This document shows positions 8,007 to 16,756 of a stretch of 64,000 nt of DNA, piece after piece. The DNA comes from Balneolaceae bacterium (GTDB taxonomy: Bacteria; Bacteroidota; Rhodothermia; Balneolales; Balneolaceae), in contig JAXHMM010000006.1 in assembly GCA_034521445.1 (NCBI GenBank), positions 310,001 through 374,000 on the forward strand, read 5' to 3'. The notes under the pieces were generated by a model. The model saw only the letters and a program-made list of their open reading frames with translations, ran no database searches and was not told where the DNA came from. A program made the translations under genes and the position numbers. Each line of letters opens with the position of its first letter. Within the stretch, counting starts at the first letter, position 1.

Positions 8007-8819
8007 ATGAAAGTTTTATACGCCGCCGCTGAAATTTCCCCATTTGCCCGAATGACCAACACCGCCGATCTGCTGCGGTTTCTGCCGGCCTCCCTGCAGG
8101 ACAAGGGCTACGAGATTCGTATCCTGCTGCCCAAGTATGGCAAGATTAACGATCGCCGGAACCGCCTGCACGAAGTCATCCGCCTGTCGGGCATCGAGGT
8201 GGAGGTGGGCGAAGACACGGCCAATATGCTCATCAAGGTGGCCAGTATCCCCAACGCAAAGCTGCAGGTCTACTTTCTGGATAACGAAAAGTACTTCGGG
8301 AGGAAGGCGCTCTTCATGGACCCGGAGAGCGGCGAGCATTACGAAGACAACGATGAGCGGATGGTCTTCTACAATAAAGGCGTGCTTGAGACTGTTATCA
8401 AGCTTGGCTGGGAGCCGGATATCATCCACTGCCACGACTGGCCGTCTGGATTGATCCCTCTCCTCGTCAGGGAGAACTACAAGGATGTCGATCTGTTTAA
8501 AAATTCGAAGATCGTGTACAACATCCACCATCCCGAAAACAACGGGGTGTTCGACCGGAAGATTCTCGATCTGTTGAACCTGGGCGAAGACTTCGACACC
8601 GGCGATCTGGTGGAGGATGGCAAGGTTGATATACGGACGCTCGGATTGAAGTTCAGTGATCACGTGGTCACGGGTAACCAGCTGAGCGATCAGCTGGACG
8701 ATCTATTCGAGAATATGGGTATCAAACCCACCAGCATCCAGGGATCTCCCGAAGACGTTTCCTCGAAGTTTGCCGAATACTATGAAGAGATTGCAGGCAG
8801 TGACGACGAAGAGGAATAA
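8007..8819 (+). CDS. Half-length glycogen/starch synthase-like protein
   Basis: A 270-residue protein matching only the N-terminal Rossmann domain of GT5 glycogen synthases: MKVLYAAAEISPFA at the start, LLPKYGKIND, DIIHCHDWPSGLIPLL and VYNIHHPENNGVF. The C-terminal nucleotide-sugar domain is absent; the protein ends in an acidic tail. The glucan/ADP-glucose-binding motif K-T/V-G-G-L that follows PFA is replaced by R-M-T-N-T (15-19), so the usual catalytic function is unlikely. Stand-alone proteins of this size next to a DUF4270 gene occur widely in Bacteroidota, indicating a stable family with its own, unknown, role rather than a truncation. The DUF4270 gene follows at once. Confidence 0.8.
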   Translation: MKVLYAAAEISPFARMTNTADLLRFLPASLQDKGYEIRILLPKYGKINDRRNRLHEVIRLSGIEVEVGEDTANMLIKVASIPNAKLQVYFLDNEKYFGRKALFMDPESGEHYEDNDERMVFYNKGVLETVIKLGWEPDIIHCHDWPSGLIPLLVRENYKDVDLFKNSKIVYNIHHPENNGVFDRKILDLLNLGEDFDTGDLVEDGKVDIRTLGLKFSDHVVTGNQLSDQLDDLFENMGIKPTSIQGSPEDVSSKFAEYYEEIAGSDDEEE

Positions 8820-8845
8820 AACCAAATTTTTTAGGAAGTATTTCA

Positions 8846-10072
8846 GTGCAGGTTTTTGAGTATACCGCCGGACACGGCAGAATTGGTTTTTTATTGCTGA
8901 CCGGCCTCATAATGGGCGCAATGTTCCTTTCCGCCTGCGAAAACCCCGGATCTGTGGGATCGGGATTCGTAAACGAGGAGACAGAGGTCGTGGTTGACAC
9001 CCTGGAGCTTGGCGCGGTGGAGAGCCGAAGCTTCTCAGCTTTTTCCGGCAACTATCCCTTTCTATCGGCCGGTACATTCGACGACCCTCTCTTCGGCCGG
9101 TTGATGGCTGTGGGCTATCTGAAGCCCGTCCTGCCGAATATAAGCGAGGATGTCACCTTTCGCGCCAATGCCGAAATGTCAATGGATATCCGCATCGACC
9201 AGTCGCGGGTTTACGGGGACAGCCTGGCCAATGTTCGCTACGACCTGGTGGATGTAGGAGAGCTCTGGAGAGGAGGATCTATGAAGATAGACGACCGGGT
9301 GGCTCTCGGCGAAGCAACGATAGGGTCTTTTACCATCGGAACACATACCCAGGTTTCGGTGGACCTTAGTCGTGAATGGGTGGATAGCTACCGCAATTTC
9401 TATGAAAACAGGGAGTCCAATCGCGACTCGCTCTACCGGGTCGATTTCCACGGCCTTGCCCTCATGGCCAGGGAAAGCGGTAAAATTCTTCCTATCAACA
9501 CCGACGAAAGCCAGTTCGTCGTGCACAACCCCGGGGGGGATACCCTAAACATTGGTCTGTCAACCTGGGGCTATACGCTTGAACGGGACAACGTCCCAGA
9601 GTTTTTGGGACAGAGTTCCCTGCATGGCACCCTGGAACAGGTACTGAAAGTGGAGCTGGATACCCTAAATGATGCAGGAAATGCACAAAATATTTCACGT
9701 GTTGAGCTGGTTATCTACGAGGACAGCCTTCTCATGGAGAGCAGCCTCGACGACCTGTCCGGTTCGGCTACACGACCCGACATGCCGCGCCTTCGACTGC
9801 AGCGCGTGGAGCAGGGCACTACGCCCGAAAGCATTGACCCTGGAAGCGCCGTTGCCATGGGTCATTATGACCCGCGGGATCAGGCTTTTCACTTTGATCT
9901 GACGGACTTTGTACGCGGCGGCGGACTTCAGGCTGACGGGGGATACGAATATTACGTGACCGGTCCGGCACATGGTGGAGTTATCCGATCCAGCCTGCTG
10001 TTCAACGATAAGGCTCCTTACGACAAAAGACCGAAACTGATTCTTACCTCTATACAAACGGTTAGTAATTGA
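8846..10072 (+). CDS. DUF4270 family lipoprotein
   Basis: A 408-residue envelope protein of unknown function. The N-terminus has a hydrophobic segment ending in the lipobox FLSAC at about residues 27-31, so the mature protein should be lipid-anchored. The motif VGSGFV just after the cysteine, DTLELG and the later DDPLFGRLMAVGYLKP fit the DUF4270 family of Bacteroidota. The start is GTG 8846, supported by a good ribosome binding site AGGAAG (8833-8838) eight bases upstream, one of the few visible in this window. It follows the half-length glycogen-synthase-like gene, a conserved pairing, and its stop overlaps the start of the next gene by one base, which couples it to the outer-membrane barrel. 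Confidence 0.8.
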   Translation: MQVFEYTAGHGRIGFLLLTGLIMGAMFLSACENPGSVGSGFVNEETEVVVDTLELGAVESRSFSAFSGNYPFLSAGTFDDPLFGRLMAVGYLKPVLPNISEDVTFRANAEMSMDIRIDQSRVYGDSLANVRYDLVDVGELWRGGSMKIDDRVALGEATIGSFTIGTHTQVSVDLSREWVDSYRNFYENRESNRDSLYRVDFHGLALMARESGKILPINTDESQFVVHNPGGDTLNIGLSTWGYTLERDNVPEFLGQSSLHGTLEQVLKVELDTLNDAGNAQNISRVELVIYEDSLLMESSLDDLSGSATRPDMPRLRLQRVEQGTTPESIDPGSAVAMGHYDPRDQAFHFDLTDFVRGGGLQADGGYEYYVTGPAHGGVIRSSLLFNDKAPYDKRPKLILTSIQTVSN

Positions 10073-11373
10073 TGTTACGCGAGGCGTACATACCCATTCT
10101 CATTTTCGCCTTTCTGATCATGGTCCAGCCGGCAATGGCCCAGAACGATTCAGAGGGCAGCAGTGGATCGGTCTATTCCAAAATTGGGCTGGGAGCGCCG
10201 GTGGATCCCGCCAACTCCAGTGCCTACGGTATGGGTCTCTTCGGCGTCTCCTATATAGAACCCCAGGTTCCCAGCCTGGGCAACCCCGCGCACTGGGGAC
10301 TTACACAGTACGGTATTGCCAGCGGTGGTTTTGAGCTCCGCACAACCCACGCCTCAGATGGAAACGACCAGACCAGCAACACCCGGCTTTCGGCCACCGA
10401 CTTCCAGCTTCAGGTCCCGCTGTGGCAGGGCACCTGGGGCGCCTCGCTCTCATTTTACCCGTCCACGCAATCCATGTACCGCATGGTGCGCGACGGCCAA
10501 CGGGTAATCGGGACCGGTGCGTCGGCCGATACCGTGGGATACACCACCGATAGCAGCGGTAGCGGGGGAATTAACAACATCGAACTTGGTTTTGGATGGA
10601 GTCCCAATCAGAACCTGGCCGTCGGCTATGCCGCCAAGCTGGTTGTTGCCTCTATTGACAACCAATTCCTGACTACGTTTGATGATGAGGGCTATCAAAC
10701 GGTGGACTTCACCCTGCAGACCAGCGGCACGGCCATCAGTCACCGTTTCGGCCTCTACCTGCAGTTCCCCGGTCTCCTTGGTGATGACGATCTGCTTTCG
10801 CTGGGCGCAACCGCTGACCTGCCCGCTACTATCAACGCCACGCGCAACGAGGAGGACAACGAACTTCAGGAAGGCTCTTTTCTCCGCGGATCCAGCGCCG
10901 TAGGCGAGGCGGAAATCTCGACGCCCTTGAGTCTTTCCGGTGGAATTACCTATCGTGTCAACCTCCTGACTTCTTTTACCGTTGAGGGAATGTACCAGAA
11001 TTGGGGTGATGCCACCTACGCTTATAATGCAGGCGACGAAGCTATGTATTCCAACCGCGTGAAAGTAGGGGCAGGCCTGCGATATCATCCCTTCGCCAAC
11101 GGCACAACGAACGTTCTGTCAATTTTTAAATACAGGCTGGGGGTTTCCTACGACACCGGTCATCTGTCCATCAATGGGAAGGACATCACCACCCTCAAGT
11201 TTTCCGGCGGCATCGGCATCCCCTCCTCCCGTACGGGCTCGACCATCGATCTGGGGATGTACTACGGTTTCCGGGGTTCCCAATCTCAAAATCTTGTTAA
11301 AGAAAATGTCTGGGGCTTGCGTCTTACGCTTAATTTGGCTGAATTGATGTTCACCCGCAGCCGATTGCAGTAA
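10072..11373 (+). CDS. Predicted outer-membrane beta-barrel protein
   Basis: A 433-residue protein with a signal peptide (cleavage likely after PAMAQ, about residue 24). The rest is dominated by alternating hydrophobic/polar strands with many Gly, Thr and Ser and no long hydrophobic helix, ending in VWGLRLTLNLAEL. This is the look of a FadL/OmpP1-like or other Bacteroidota outer-membrane barrel. I cannot assign a transported substrate. ATG 10072 overlaps the stop of the DUF4270 gene (TGATG), so the two are probably co-translated and may form one envelope complex. An earlier in-frame TTG (10069) is a less likely start. Confidence 0.65.
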   Translation: MLREAYIPILIFAFLIMVQPAMAQNDSEGSSGSVYSKIGLGAPVDPANSSAYGMGLFGVSYIEPQVPSLGNPAHWGLTQYGIASGGFELRTTHASDGNDQTSNTRLSATDFQLQVPLWQGTWGASLSFYPSTQSMYRMVRDGQRVIGTGASADTVGYTTDSSGSGGINNIELGFGWSPNQNLAVGYAAKLVVASIDNQFLTTFDDEGYQTVDFTLQTSGTAISHRFGLYLQFPGLLGDDDLLSLGATADLPATINATRNEEDNELQEGSFLRGSSAVGEAEISTPLSLSGGITYRVNLLTSFTVEGMYQNWGDATYAYNAGDEAMYSNRVKVGAGLRYHPFANGTTNVLSIFKYRLGVSYDTGHLSINGKDITTLKFSGGIGIPSSRTGSTIDLGMYYGFRGSQSQNLVKENVWGLRLTLNLAELMFTRSRLQ

Positions 11374-11428
11374 AATAAAATGAGGCCGGAACAGTTTTAA
11401 TATTAAACTATATACAAATAGTAGAACG

Positions 11429-12763
11429 ATGAAGAAGTTGACTATCATACTGGGATTGATCCTGTTGGGCAGTGGAACGGCCGTAGCCCAGGAGGCGGCC
11501 TCTCCTCCGGGAGGCCTGGAGAAACCTCAGGCCGTGTCCCTCTGGAACGAGAATTTTCGTAACGATGACTACAAAAGGGCCCTTCGCTTTGGCCGCTGGA
11601 TCTGGAGGAGCATGCCGCGCTCTTTCGAATTCTGGCCGGGCTATGAACTCGAGCAGCACATGGGCCGCTTCGTCACCATTTACACCACGCTGGCAGAACA
11701 AGCCGAGGACCCCTCCATCAAGTCGGCCTATGTCGATTCCGTCAACCTCACCTACGGAAAGGTTTTCAATGAGATGAAGGAGGACGAGTACGATGTCTTT
11801 GACTGGCGCGTCGATTACGGGCGCTTCTTTCAGAACTTCGGCGATGTGATTGAGAACTCTCTGCCCAAGGCCGCCGAACAGTACACCCTGGCCATGGAGC
11901 GTGACCGCCAGCGCCTGATCGATGAAGGTGAGGGCTATTACGTGCGCGCCATCGTGCTGAGCAAGATCAACGAGGGCGATGAGGATGCCGCCCTGCAGAT
12001 GATGGACGAGCTGGAGTCCGAAGTCAACCAGCAGGTGGCTGACTGGTTTGATCAGCAGCGCGAACAGCTGTTCGACACCCCCGAGGAGCGCTTGGAGTTT
12101 CTCAACAAACAGTTGAGCGAGGACCCTGAAAACGTGGAGCTGCTGCGGGAGATCCGCTCCATACACCGGCGCCAGGACAATACCCAGGAAATTGCCCGCA
12201 TCAACCAGAAACTGTACGAGCTGAATCCCAGTTACGAGAATACCATGGCGCTGGCCGAGGCTGCGGTGGGCAACGCCGAAAACGAGCGTGCTCTTGAGTT
12301 GCTTTCCGAAGCTATGGAGAAGGCTCCAGACGACGCTACCCGCTCCGACATCGCCCTGCAGATCGCCGACATTCACTACAACCAGGACAACCTGCAGCAG
12401 TCGCGTAGGTTCGCGCGTCAGGCCGCCGAGCTCGATCCCTCCAACGGCGATCCCTATATGCGCATCGGGGCCATCTATGCGCGCGCCGTCAGCAACTGCA
12501 CCTCCGGACGCGAAACGAACCGCGACGACCGCGCCGTCTACTGGCTGGTTATCGACTACTACCAGCGGGCCAAACAGACTGAACCCTCGCTGGCTAGCCA
12601 GGCTGACGCCCAGATCGACCGCTACATGAGCGTGGCGCCCCAGTCCACCGACGTTTTCATGCGCTCCGCCTGGGAGGAAGGGGCCACCCTGCAGATCAAC
12701 GGCGATCTGAACGAATGCTACAGCTGGATCAACGAGTCCACTACCATCCGGCTCTACAAGTGA
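11429..12763 (+). CDS. Exported tetratricopeptide-repeat protein
   Basis: A 444-residue protein with a clear signal peptide (MKKLTIILGLILLGSGTAVAQ, cleavage near 21). The rest is alpha-helical with degenerate tetratricopeptide-type repeats, for example EDPENVELLREIRSIHRR, NPSYENTMALAEAAVGNAEN and LDPSNGDPYMRIGAIYARA. Such periplasmic scaffolds bind other proteins. Cysteines at about residues 358 (SNCTSG) and 430 (NECYSW) could form a disulfide. It follows the outer-membrane barrel after a 55-base gap and ends in a strong terminator, so the block from the branching enzyme or ComA to here may be one transcript. A partner role for the upstream envelope proteins is inference. Confidence 0.7.
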   Translation: MKKLTIILGLILLGSGTAVAQEAASPPGGLEKPQAVSLWNENFRNDDYKRALRFGRWIWRSMPRSFEFWPGYELEQHMGRFVTIYTTLAEQAEDPSIKSAYVDSVNLTYGKVFNEMKEDEYDVFDWRVDYGRFFQNFGDVIENSLPKAAEQYTLAMERDRQRLIDEGEGYYVRAIVLSKINEGDEDAALQMMDELESEVNQQVADWFDQQREQLFDTPEERLEFLNKQLSEDPENVELLREIRSIHRRQDNTQEIARINQKLYELNPSYENTMALAEAAVGNAENERALELLSEAMEKAPDDATRSDIALQIADIHYNQDNLQQSRRFARQAAELDPSNGDPYMRIGAIYARAVSNCTSGRETNRDDRAVYWLVIDYYQRAKQTEPSLASQADAQIDRYMSVAPQSTDVFMRSAWEEGATLQINGDLNECYSWINESTTIRLYK

Positions 12764-12815
12764 GTGGTATTGGCTTTCCCGGCGATCCTTCGTATCTTCA
12801 CCTAAGAATTAATGC

Positions 12816-12843
12816 CCGTGCGGCTCCAGCCGCACGGTTTCTT
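12816..12843 (+). terminator. Strong Rho-independent terminator
   Basis: CCGTGCGGCT (12816-12825) and AGCCGCACGG (12828-12837) form a perfect stem with a tiny loop, followed by TTTCTTT. It ends the transcript of the TPR gene and isolates rho downstream. The interval 12838-12973 has no other gene. Confidence 0.85.
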
Positions 12844-12973
12844 TCACCTCTTCACGTGCTGCCGACTGATATTTGACCCTCCCGGCACGCCTCTTTACCC
12901 ACTTGACACTGTTGTACCGTATCGGCAGGGCAGGCGCCCGGGATACCTAAACCTAAGCAAGCGAATAGCCAAC

Positions 12974-14170
12974 ATGGGACGTTCCAAAAAGAAGGGCCGC
13001 AATCGCGGCAAGAAAAACAAAAACGTATTTGTACCGCGTTTTAACGAGAACCAGAACGTGCGCGTGGCCGGCCGCTACCGGGGCGTGGTGGAGATCAACG
13101 AGAAGAATTACGGTTTTGCCCGCAAGATCGACCACGAATTCAGCTACGAGCCGAGCGACCCCTTCCTGAAGCCCGATGAGGTGGAACACTACGACCTGCG
13201 CCCCGGACTGGTGATCGAAGGCGAGTACGAGGAGGACGGCCACGGCCACCGGCACATTCACTCCATCGAGAAGATCAACGACCGCGATCCCATCGACTGG
13301 ACCCACACCACCCGTTTTGAGCTGCAGACGCCCATTATGCCGGTGGAACACATCAAGCTGGGCCACGAAGCCGACGACATTGAGATGCGGGTGATGGACC
13401 TGGTGGCGCCCGTGGGCAAGGGGCAGCGCGGCATCATTGTAGCCCCGCCGCGCACCGGCAAGACGGTGCTGCTCAAGAAGATCGCCGACTCCATCACCAA
13501 AAACTACGACGACATCCACACCGGCGTGCTGCTGGTGGACGAGCGCCCCGAGGAGGTCACCGATTTCCTGCGCACCACGGACGCCGAGGTATTCGCCTCC
13601 TCCAACGACAAACCCAATGAAAGCCACATCCGTGTCACCGAACTGGCCCTGGGCTACGTGAAGCGCAAGGCGGAGATGGGCGAGGATGCCGTGCTGCTCA
13701 TCGATTCCCTCACGCGACTGGGACGCGCCTACAATACCGCCCAGGAGAACAGCGGGCGGACGCTGAGCGGGGGACTGGACATACGGGCGCTGGAGATACC
13801 CAAGAAAATTTTCGGTTCGGCCCGCAAAATCGAGGGCGGCGGCTCGCTTACCATCATCGCCACCTGCCTCATCGAGACCAACTCGCGCATGGACGACCTC
13901 ATCTTCGAGGAGTTCAAGGGCACCGGCAACATGGAGCTGGTGCTGGACCGCGACCTGGCCAACGACCGCATCTTTCCGGCCATCAACATCGCCTCCTCGG
14001 GTACGCGCAACGAGGACAAATTCATCGAGGACTCCCTGGAGGAGCGCAACATGGTGCGACGCTACCTGCTCAAGAAATCACCCCAGGAATCCATGCAGAG
14101 CCTGTTGAAGGTGCTGCGCAATACCGACAGCAACCAGGAGCTGCTCAACCAGATTGCGGCCATGGTCTAG
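12974..14170 (+). CDS. rho: Transcription termination factor Rho
   Basis: A 398-residue hexameric RNA helicase that ends transcription of untranslated RNA. The N-terminus is a short basic stretch (KKKGRNRGKKNKN), followed by the OB-fold RNA-binding domain (RGVVEINEKNYGFAR, about 36-50) and the RecA-type ATPase domain. This domain carries APPRTGKT (157-164, Walker A), LLVDERPEEVTDF and AVLLIDSLTRLGRAYN (Walker B). The canonical helical N-terminal Rho_N domain appears to be missing, so the protein is shorter than the roughly 420 residues of E. coli Rho. ATG 12974 is chosen because the frame upstream of it runs through the preceding terminator. Confidence 0.95.
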   Translation: MGRSKKKGRNRGKKNKNVFVPRFNENQNVRVAGRYRGVVEINEKNYGFARKIDHEFSYEPSDPFLKPDEVEHYDLRPGLVIEGEYEEDGHGHRHIHSIEKINDRDPIDWTHTTRFELQTPIMPVEHIKLGHEADDIEMRVMDLVAPVGKGQRGIIVAPPRTGKTVLLKKIADSITKNYDDIHTGVLLVDERPEEVTDFLRTTDAEVFASSNDKPNESHIRVTELALGYVKRKAEMGEDAVLLIDSLTRLGRAYNTAQENSGRTLSGGLDIRALEIPKKIFGSARKIEGGGSLTIIATCLIETNSRMDDLIFEEFKGTGNMELVLDRDLANDRIFPAINIASSGTRNEDKFIEDSLEERNMVRRYLLKKSPQESMQSLLKVLRNTDSNQELLNQIAAMV

Positions 14171-14194
14171 GGCGTCCGGCTCACGGTGTGTGGT

Positions 14195-14524
14195 TTAATA
14201 GACGGGCAGGCTGGTGTCGATTTCCCTGGCCCAGCGGTTGATGCCTCCCTTCAGGTTTTTCACCTTCTCGAAGCCGTGCTCTTCGAGCAGCTTGCAGGCT
14301 TTTTCGCTTCGACCACCGCTGCGGCACATGCAGACGATCTCCTCCTCGCGGCGGGATTCCAGCTCGCCCAGCTTCTCGGAGAGCTGTCCGAGCGGAATGA
14401 GCTCGGAGTTTTCGTAGTCGATCTTCGACTGGTACTGCTCGAAGGGTTCGCGCACGTCGAGCAGGAAGACCTTCCCGCCGGCGTCGATTTTCTGCTTGAA
14501 CTCCTGAACGGTGATCTCTTCCAT
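14195..14524 (-). CDS. Single-domain rhodanese-like sulfurtransferase
   Basis: A 109-residue cytoplasmic protein of the GlpE/PspE type: MEEITVQEFK at the start, LLDVREPFEQ (CH2A-like motif) and the active-site loop CMCRSGGRS with catalytic Cys67. It would carry persulfide sulfur on that cysteine. ATG 14524 gives the right family length; the longer open frame upstream (to 14704) encodes low-complexity Arg/Trp-rich sequence overlapping lptB. It is the last gene of the minus-strand miaA-to-lptB block and converges on rho with only 24 bases between the two stop codons. Confidence 0.9.
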   Translation of the reverse strand: MEEITVQEFKQKIDAGGKVFLLDVREPFEQYQSKIDYENSELIPLGQLSEKLGELESRREEEIVCMCRSGGRSEKACKLLEEHGFEKVKNLKGGINRWAREIDTSLPVY

Positions 14525-14588
14525 AATTGTGTAGTGTCCGTCTGCCGTTAATGAGATGATTGTGATGCGAGCCGGGGCGCAGAAGATC

Positions 14589-15389
14589 TCACTCCTGCTG
14601 GCCGTAGCGGTCCAGCCGGAACTGGCGCCCCAGGTAGAGGCGGCGCGCCTCCTCGTCCTCAGCCAGCCGGTCGGCCGAGCCCTCCATGAGGATCTTGCCC
14701 TCAAACATCAGGTAGGCGCGGTCGGTGATGGCCAGGGTTTCGTGGACGTTATGGTCCGTAATGAAAATGCCGATGTTGCGGTGCCGGAGCTGGGCGACGA
14801 TCTCCTGGATGTCCTCCACTGCGATGGGATCCACCCCCGCAAAGGGCTCGTCCAATAAAATAAACTTGGGATCGGTGACCAGGGCGCGGGCGATCTCCGT
14901 GCGCCTGCGCTCGCCCCCCGAGAGGTTGTACCCCTTGCTGCCGGCCACGCGCTCCAGTCCGAACTCCTCGATGAGGGCGTCGGTGCGCTCGCGGATCTGC
15001 GCGGAGGGCAGGTCGTGGAATTGCAGCACGGTCTCCAGGTTTTCGCGCACCGTCAGATTGCGAAAGACGCTGGCCTCCTGGGCCAGGTAGCCTATACCGC
15101 GCCTCGCTCGCCGGTACATGGGCATGCGGGTAATATCCTCTCCGTCCAGGAAGATGTGCCCGCTCCCGGGCTGAATGAGTCCCACAAACATATAAAAGGT
15201 GGTGGTCTTGCCCGCCCCATTGGGACCCAGCAGGCCCACGATCTCCCCCTGGGTCACGTCGATGGAAACATCGGAGACCACCTCCCGCTTGCGGTAGCTC
15301 TTGGTGAGTCCCTTGCTGTAGAGGGTGCGGGAGGCCGCATGGGCTTCGGCGCCCGATTCGCGCTGCGTGATGGAGTTGGCGGAACTCAC
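14589..15389 (-). CDS. lptB: LPS export ABC transporter ATP-binding protein LptB
   Basis: A 266-residue ABC ATPase that powers extraction of lipopolysaccharide from the inner membrane by LptFG. Visible motifs are the Walker [10 protein letters not shown] (55-63), the Q-loop in [18 protein letters not shown], the signature LSGGERRR and Walker [15 protein letters not shown], then the switch histidine in [22 protein letters not shown] is characteristic of LptB. The first 20 residues are an extra polar extension. The start is GTG 15389, overlapping the purQ stop by four bases (GTGA), so translation is coupled. Confidence 0.93.
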   Translation of the reverse strand: MSSANSITQRESGAEAHAASRTLYSKGLTKSYRKREVVSDVSIDVTQGEIVGLLGPNGAGKTTTFYMFVGLIQPGSGHIFLDGEDITRMPMYRRARRGIGYLAQEASVFRNLTVRENLETVLQFHDLPSAQIRERTDALIEEFGLERVAGSKGYNLSGGERRRTEIARALVTDPKFILLDEPFAGVDPIAVEDIQEIVAQLRHRNIGIFITDHNVHETLAITDRAYLMFEGKILMEGSADRLAEDEEARRLYLGRQFRLDRYGQQE

Positions 15390-16090
15390 GTGGCGAGGGC
15401 CAATTCGTTAAGCATGCTTTCGAAGATCCTGCGGCCGTCCTCGGAACCCAAGCTGCCCTCCACGGCGCGTTCGGGGTGGGGCATCATGCCCAGTACGTTG
15501 CGCCGGCGGTTGCAGATGCCCGCAATGTGGTCCACCGACCCGTTGAAATTGGCTTCGGGTGTCAGCTGTCCCGCCGGGTCGCAGTAGCGGAAGATCACCT
15601 GCTCGTTGTCACGCAGCTTCTTGAGGGTATCCTCGTCCGTGAAGTAGTTGCCCTCCCCGTGGGCCACCGGGATCTGCAGCACTTCGCCGGGTTCCAGTCC
15701 GCGGGTGAACAGGGTGTCGGTGGAGTCGCAGCGGATGTGGGTCTGCTTGCAGACATAGCGCAGGTTCTTGTTATGCAGCATGGCGCCAGGCAGCAGTCCT
15801 GCCTCCAGCAGGATCTGGAATCCGTTGCAGATGCCCAGCACGGGATGTCCCCGGTCGGCGAAGTCCACTACCGACCGCATGATGGGCGACTGGCTGGCGA
15901 TGGAGCCCGAGCGCAGGTAGTCGCCGTAGGAGAATCCGCCCGGAATGAGCAGCAGGTCGATGCCCGACAGGTCGGTATCCTTGTGCCACAGGAAGCGCGC
16001 ACGGGCCTCCATTACATGCTCCAGGGCGTGGTAGGCGTCGTGGTCGCAGTTGGAACCGGGGAATACGATAACTCCGAAGGTGTTAGACAC
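15386..16090 (-). CDS. purQ: Phosphoribosylformylglycinamidine synthase subunit PurQ
   Basis: A 234-residue glutaminase subunit of FGAM synthase (purine pathway step 4). It supplies ammonia from glutamine to PurL, working with the small PurS subunit. Class I glutamine amidotransferase residues are all present: nucleophile Cys88 in LGICNGFQ, with His205 and Glu207 in [22 protein letters not shown] is diagnostic of PurQ. It lies downstream of purS with clpS between them, which is unusual; purL is not in this window. It overlaps lptB downstream by four bases. Confidence 0.95.
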   Translation of the reverse strand: MSNTFGVIVFPGSNCDHDAYHALEHVMEARARFLWHKDTDLSGIDLLLIPGGFSYGDYLRSGSIASQSPIMRSVVDFADRGHPVLGICNGFQILLEAGLLPGAMLHNKNLRYVCKQTHIRCDSTDTLFTRGLEPGEVLQIPVAHGEGNYFTDEDTLKKLRDNEQVIFRYCDPAGQLTPEANFNGSVDHIAGICNRRRNVLGMMPHPERAVEGSLGSEDGRRIFESMLNELALAT

Positions 16091-16094
16091 GTGT

Positions 16095-16448
16095 TCAGCC
16101 TTTGATTTCGGTGATAAGTTGAATTTCCTTGAGCACCCCGTTGATCTCGAAGCACTCTTCGAAGGGCCCCTCGTACACCTGGGCCTTGCCTTCGTTGTGC
16201 ACCTTGTAGGTCAGCTCCTCGGCGCGGGACCGGCTGCAGCCCAGCGCTTTTCTGAGCTGACCGATGACCTCCTCGAAGGTGTGTACGTCGTCGTCGTAGA
16301 GAATGACGCGCCACGGGGTGTCCTCCTCCTCGTCGGTCTCTTCCTCCTCCAGCACCTGGGTCTCCACATCCGGGGCCGCGGGTTTCGGTTTCTCTTTCTC
16401 GCCGGGACCCGGCCCGGATCCGAATGTCTGCTTCTCCGGATCGAACAT
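16095..16448 (-). CDS. clpS: ATP-dependent Clp protease adaptor ClpS
   Basis: A 117-residue adaptor that hands N-degron substrates to a ClpA-type unfoldase. After a flexible, Pro/Glu-rich N-terminal extension (1-42), the core has [17 protein letters not shown], the N-degron pocket region, and [24 protein letters not shown]. The Asp-Asp-Asp-x-His-Thr stretch stands where the canonical DDxxTP is found. It is flanked by purS and purQ on the same strand with gaps of eight and four bases, so it is co-transcribed with purine genes. Confidence 0.92.
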   Translation of the reverse strand: MFDPEKQTFGSGPGPGEKEKPKPAAPDVETQVLEEEETDEEEDTPWRVILYDDDVHTFEEVIGQLRKALGCSRSRAEELTYKVHNEGKAQVYEGPFEECFEINGVLKEIQLITEIKG

Positions 16449-16456
16449 AGTCTCTG

Positions 16457-16717
16457 CTAACCGCTTGCTCCGTTCGTATGTACGGTGATCTCGAAGTCTT
16501 CCATCACCTGGTTGGCCAGAAGCTGCGTGCAGGCGTTCTCGGCGATCTCCCGCGCCTGCTCCTCCGACTGGGCGTCGATATCGAGCTCGATGCTCTTGCC
16601 GATGCGCACCCCTTCGACCTCTCGGAGCCCCAGGTTTTGCAGGGCGTGGTGCGCGGCTTTACCCTGCGGGTCCAGGATGGAGGGGCGTAGGGTGATGTTT
16701 ACGGTTGCTTTGTACAT
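16457..16717 (-). CDS. purS: Phosphoribosylformylglycinamidine synthase subunit PurS
   Basis: An 86-residue protein typical of PurS: MYKATVNITLRPSILDPQGKA, GLREVEGVRIGKSIEL and a C-terminal acidic helix. It dimerises and bridges PurL and PurQ in the three-subunit FGAM synthase. Its length matches the family. It follows miaA with a 39-base gap and precedes clpS by eight bases. Confidence 0.92.
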   Translation of the reverse strand: MYKATVNITLRPSILDPQGKAAHHALQNLGLREVEGVRIGKSIELDIDAQSEEQAREIAENACTQLLANQVMEDFEITVHTNGASG

Positions 16718-16756
16718 GCGCGTGGTGCTTGGCGGTTAGGGATCACTCGACTAAAG

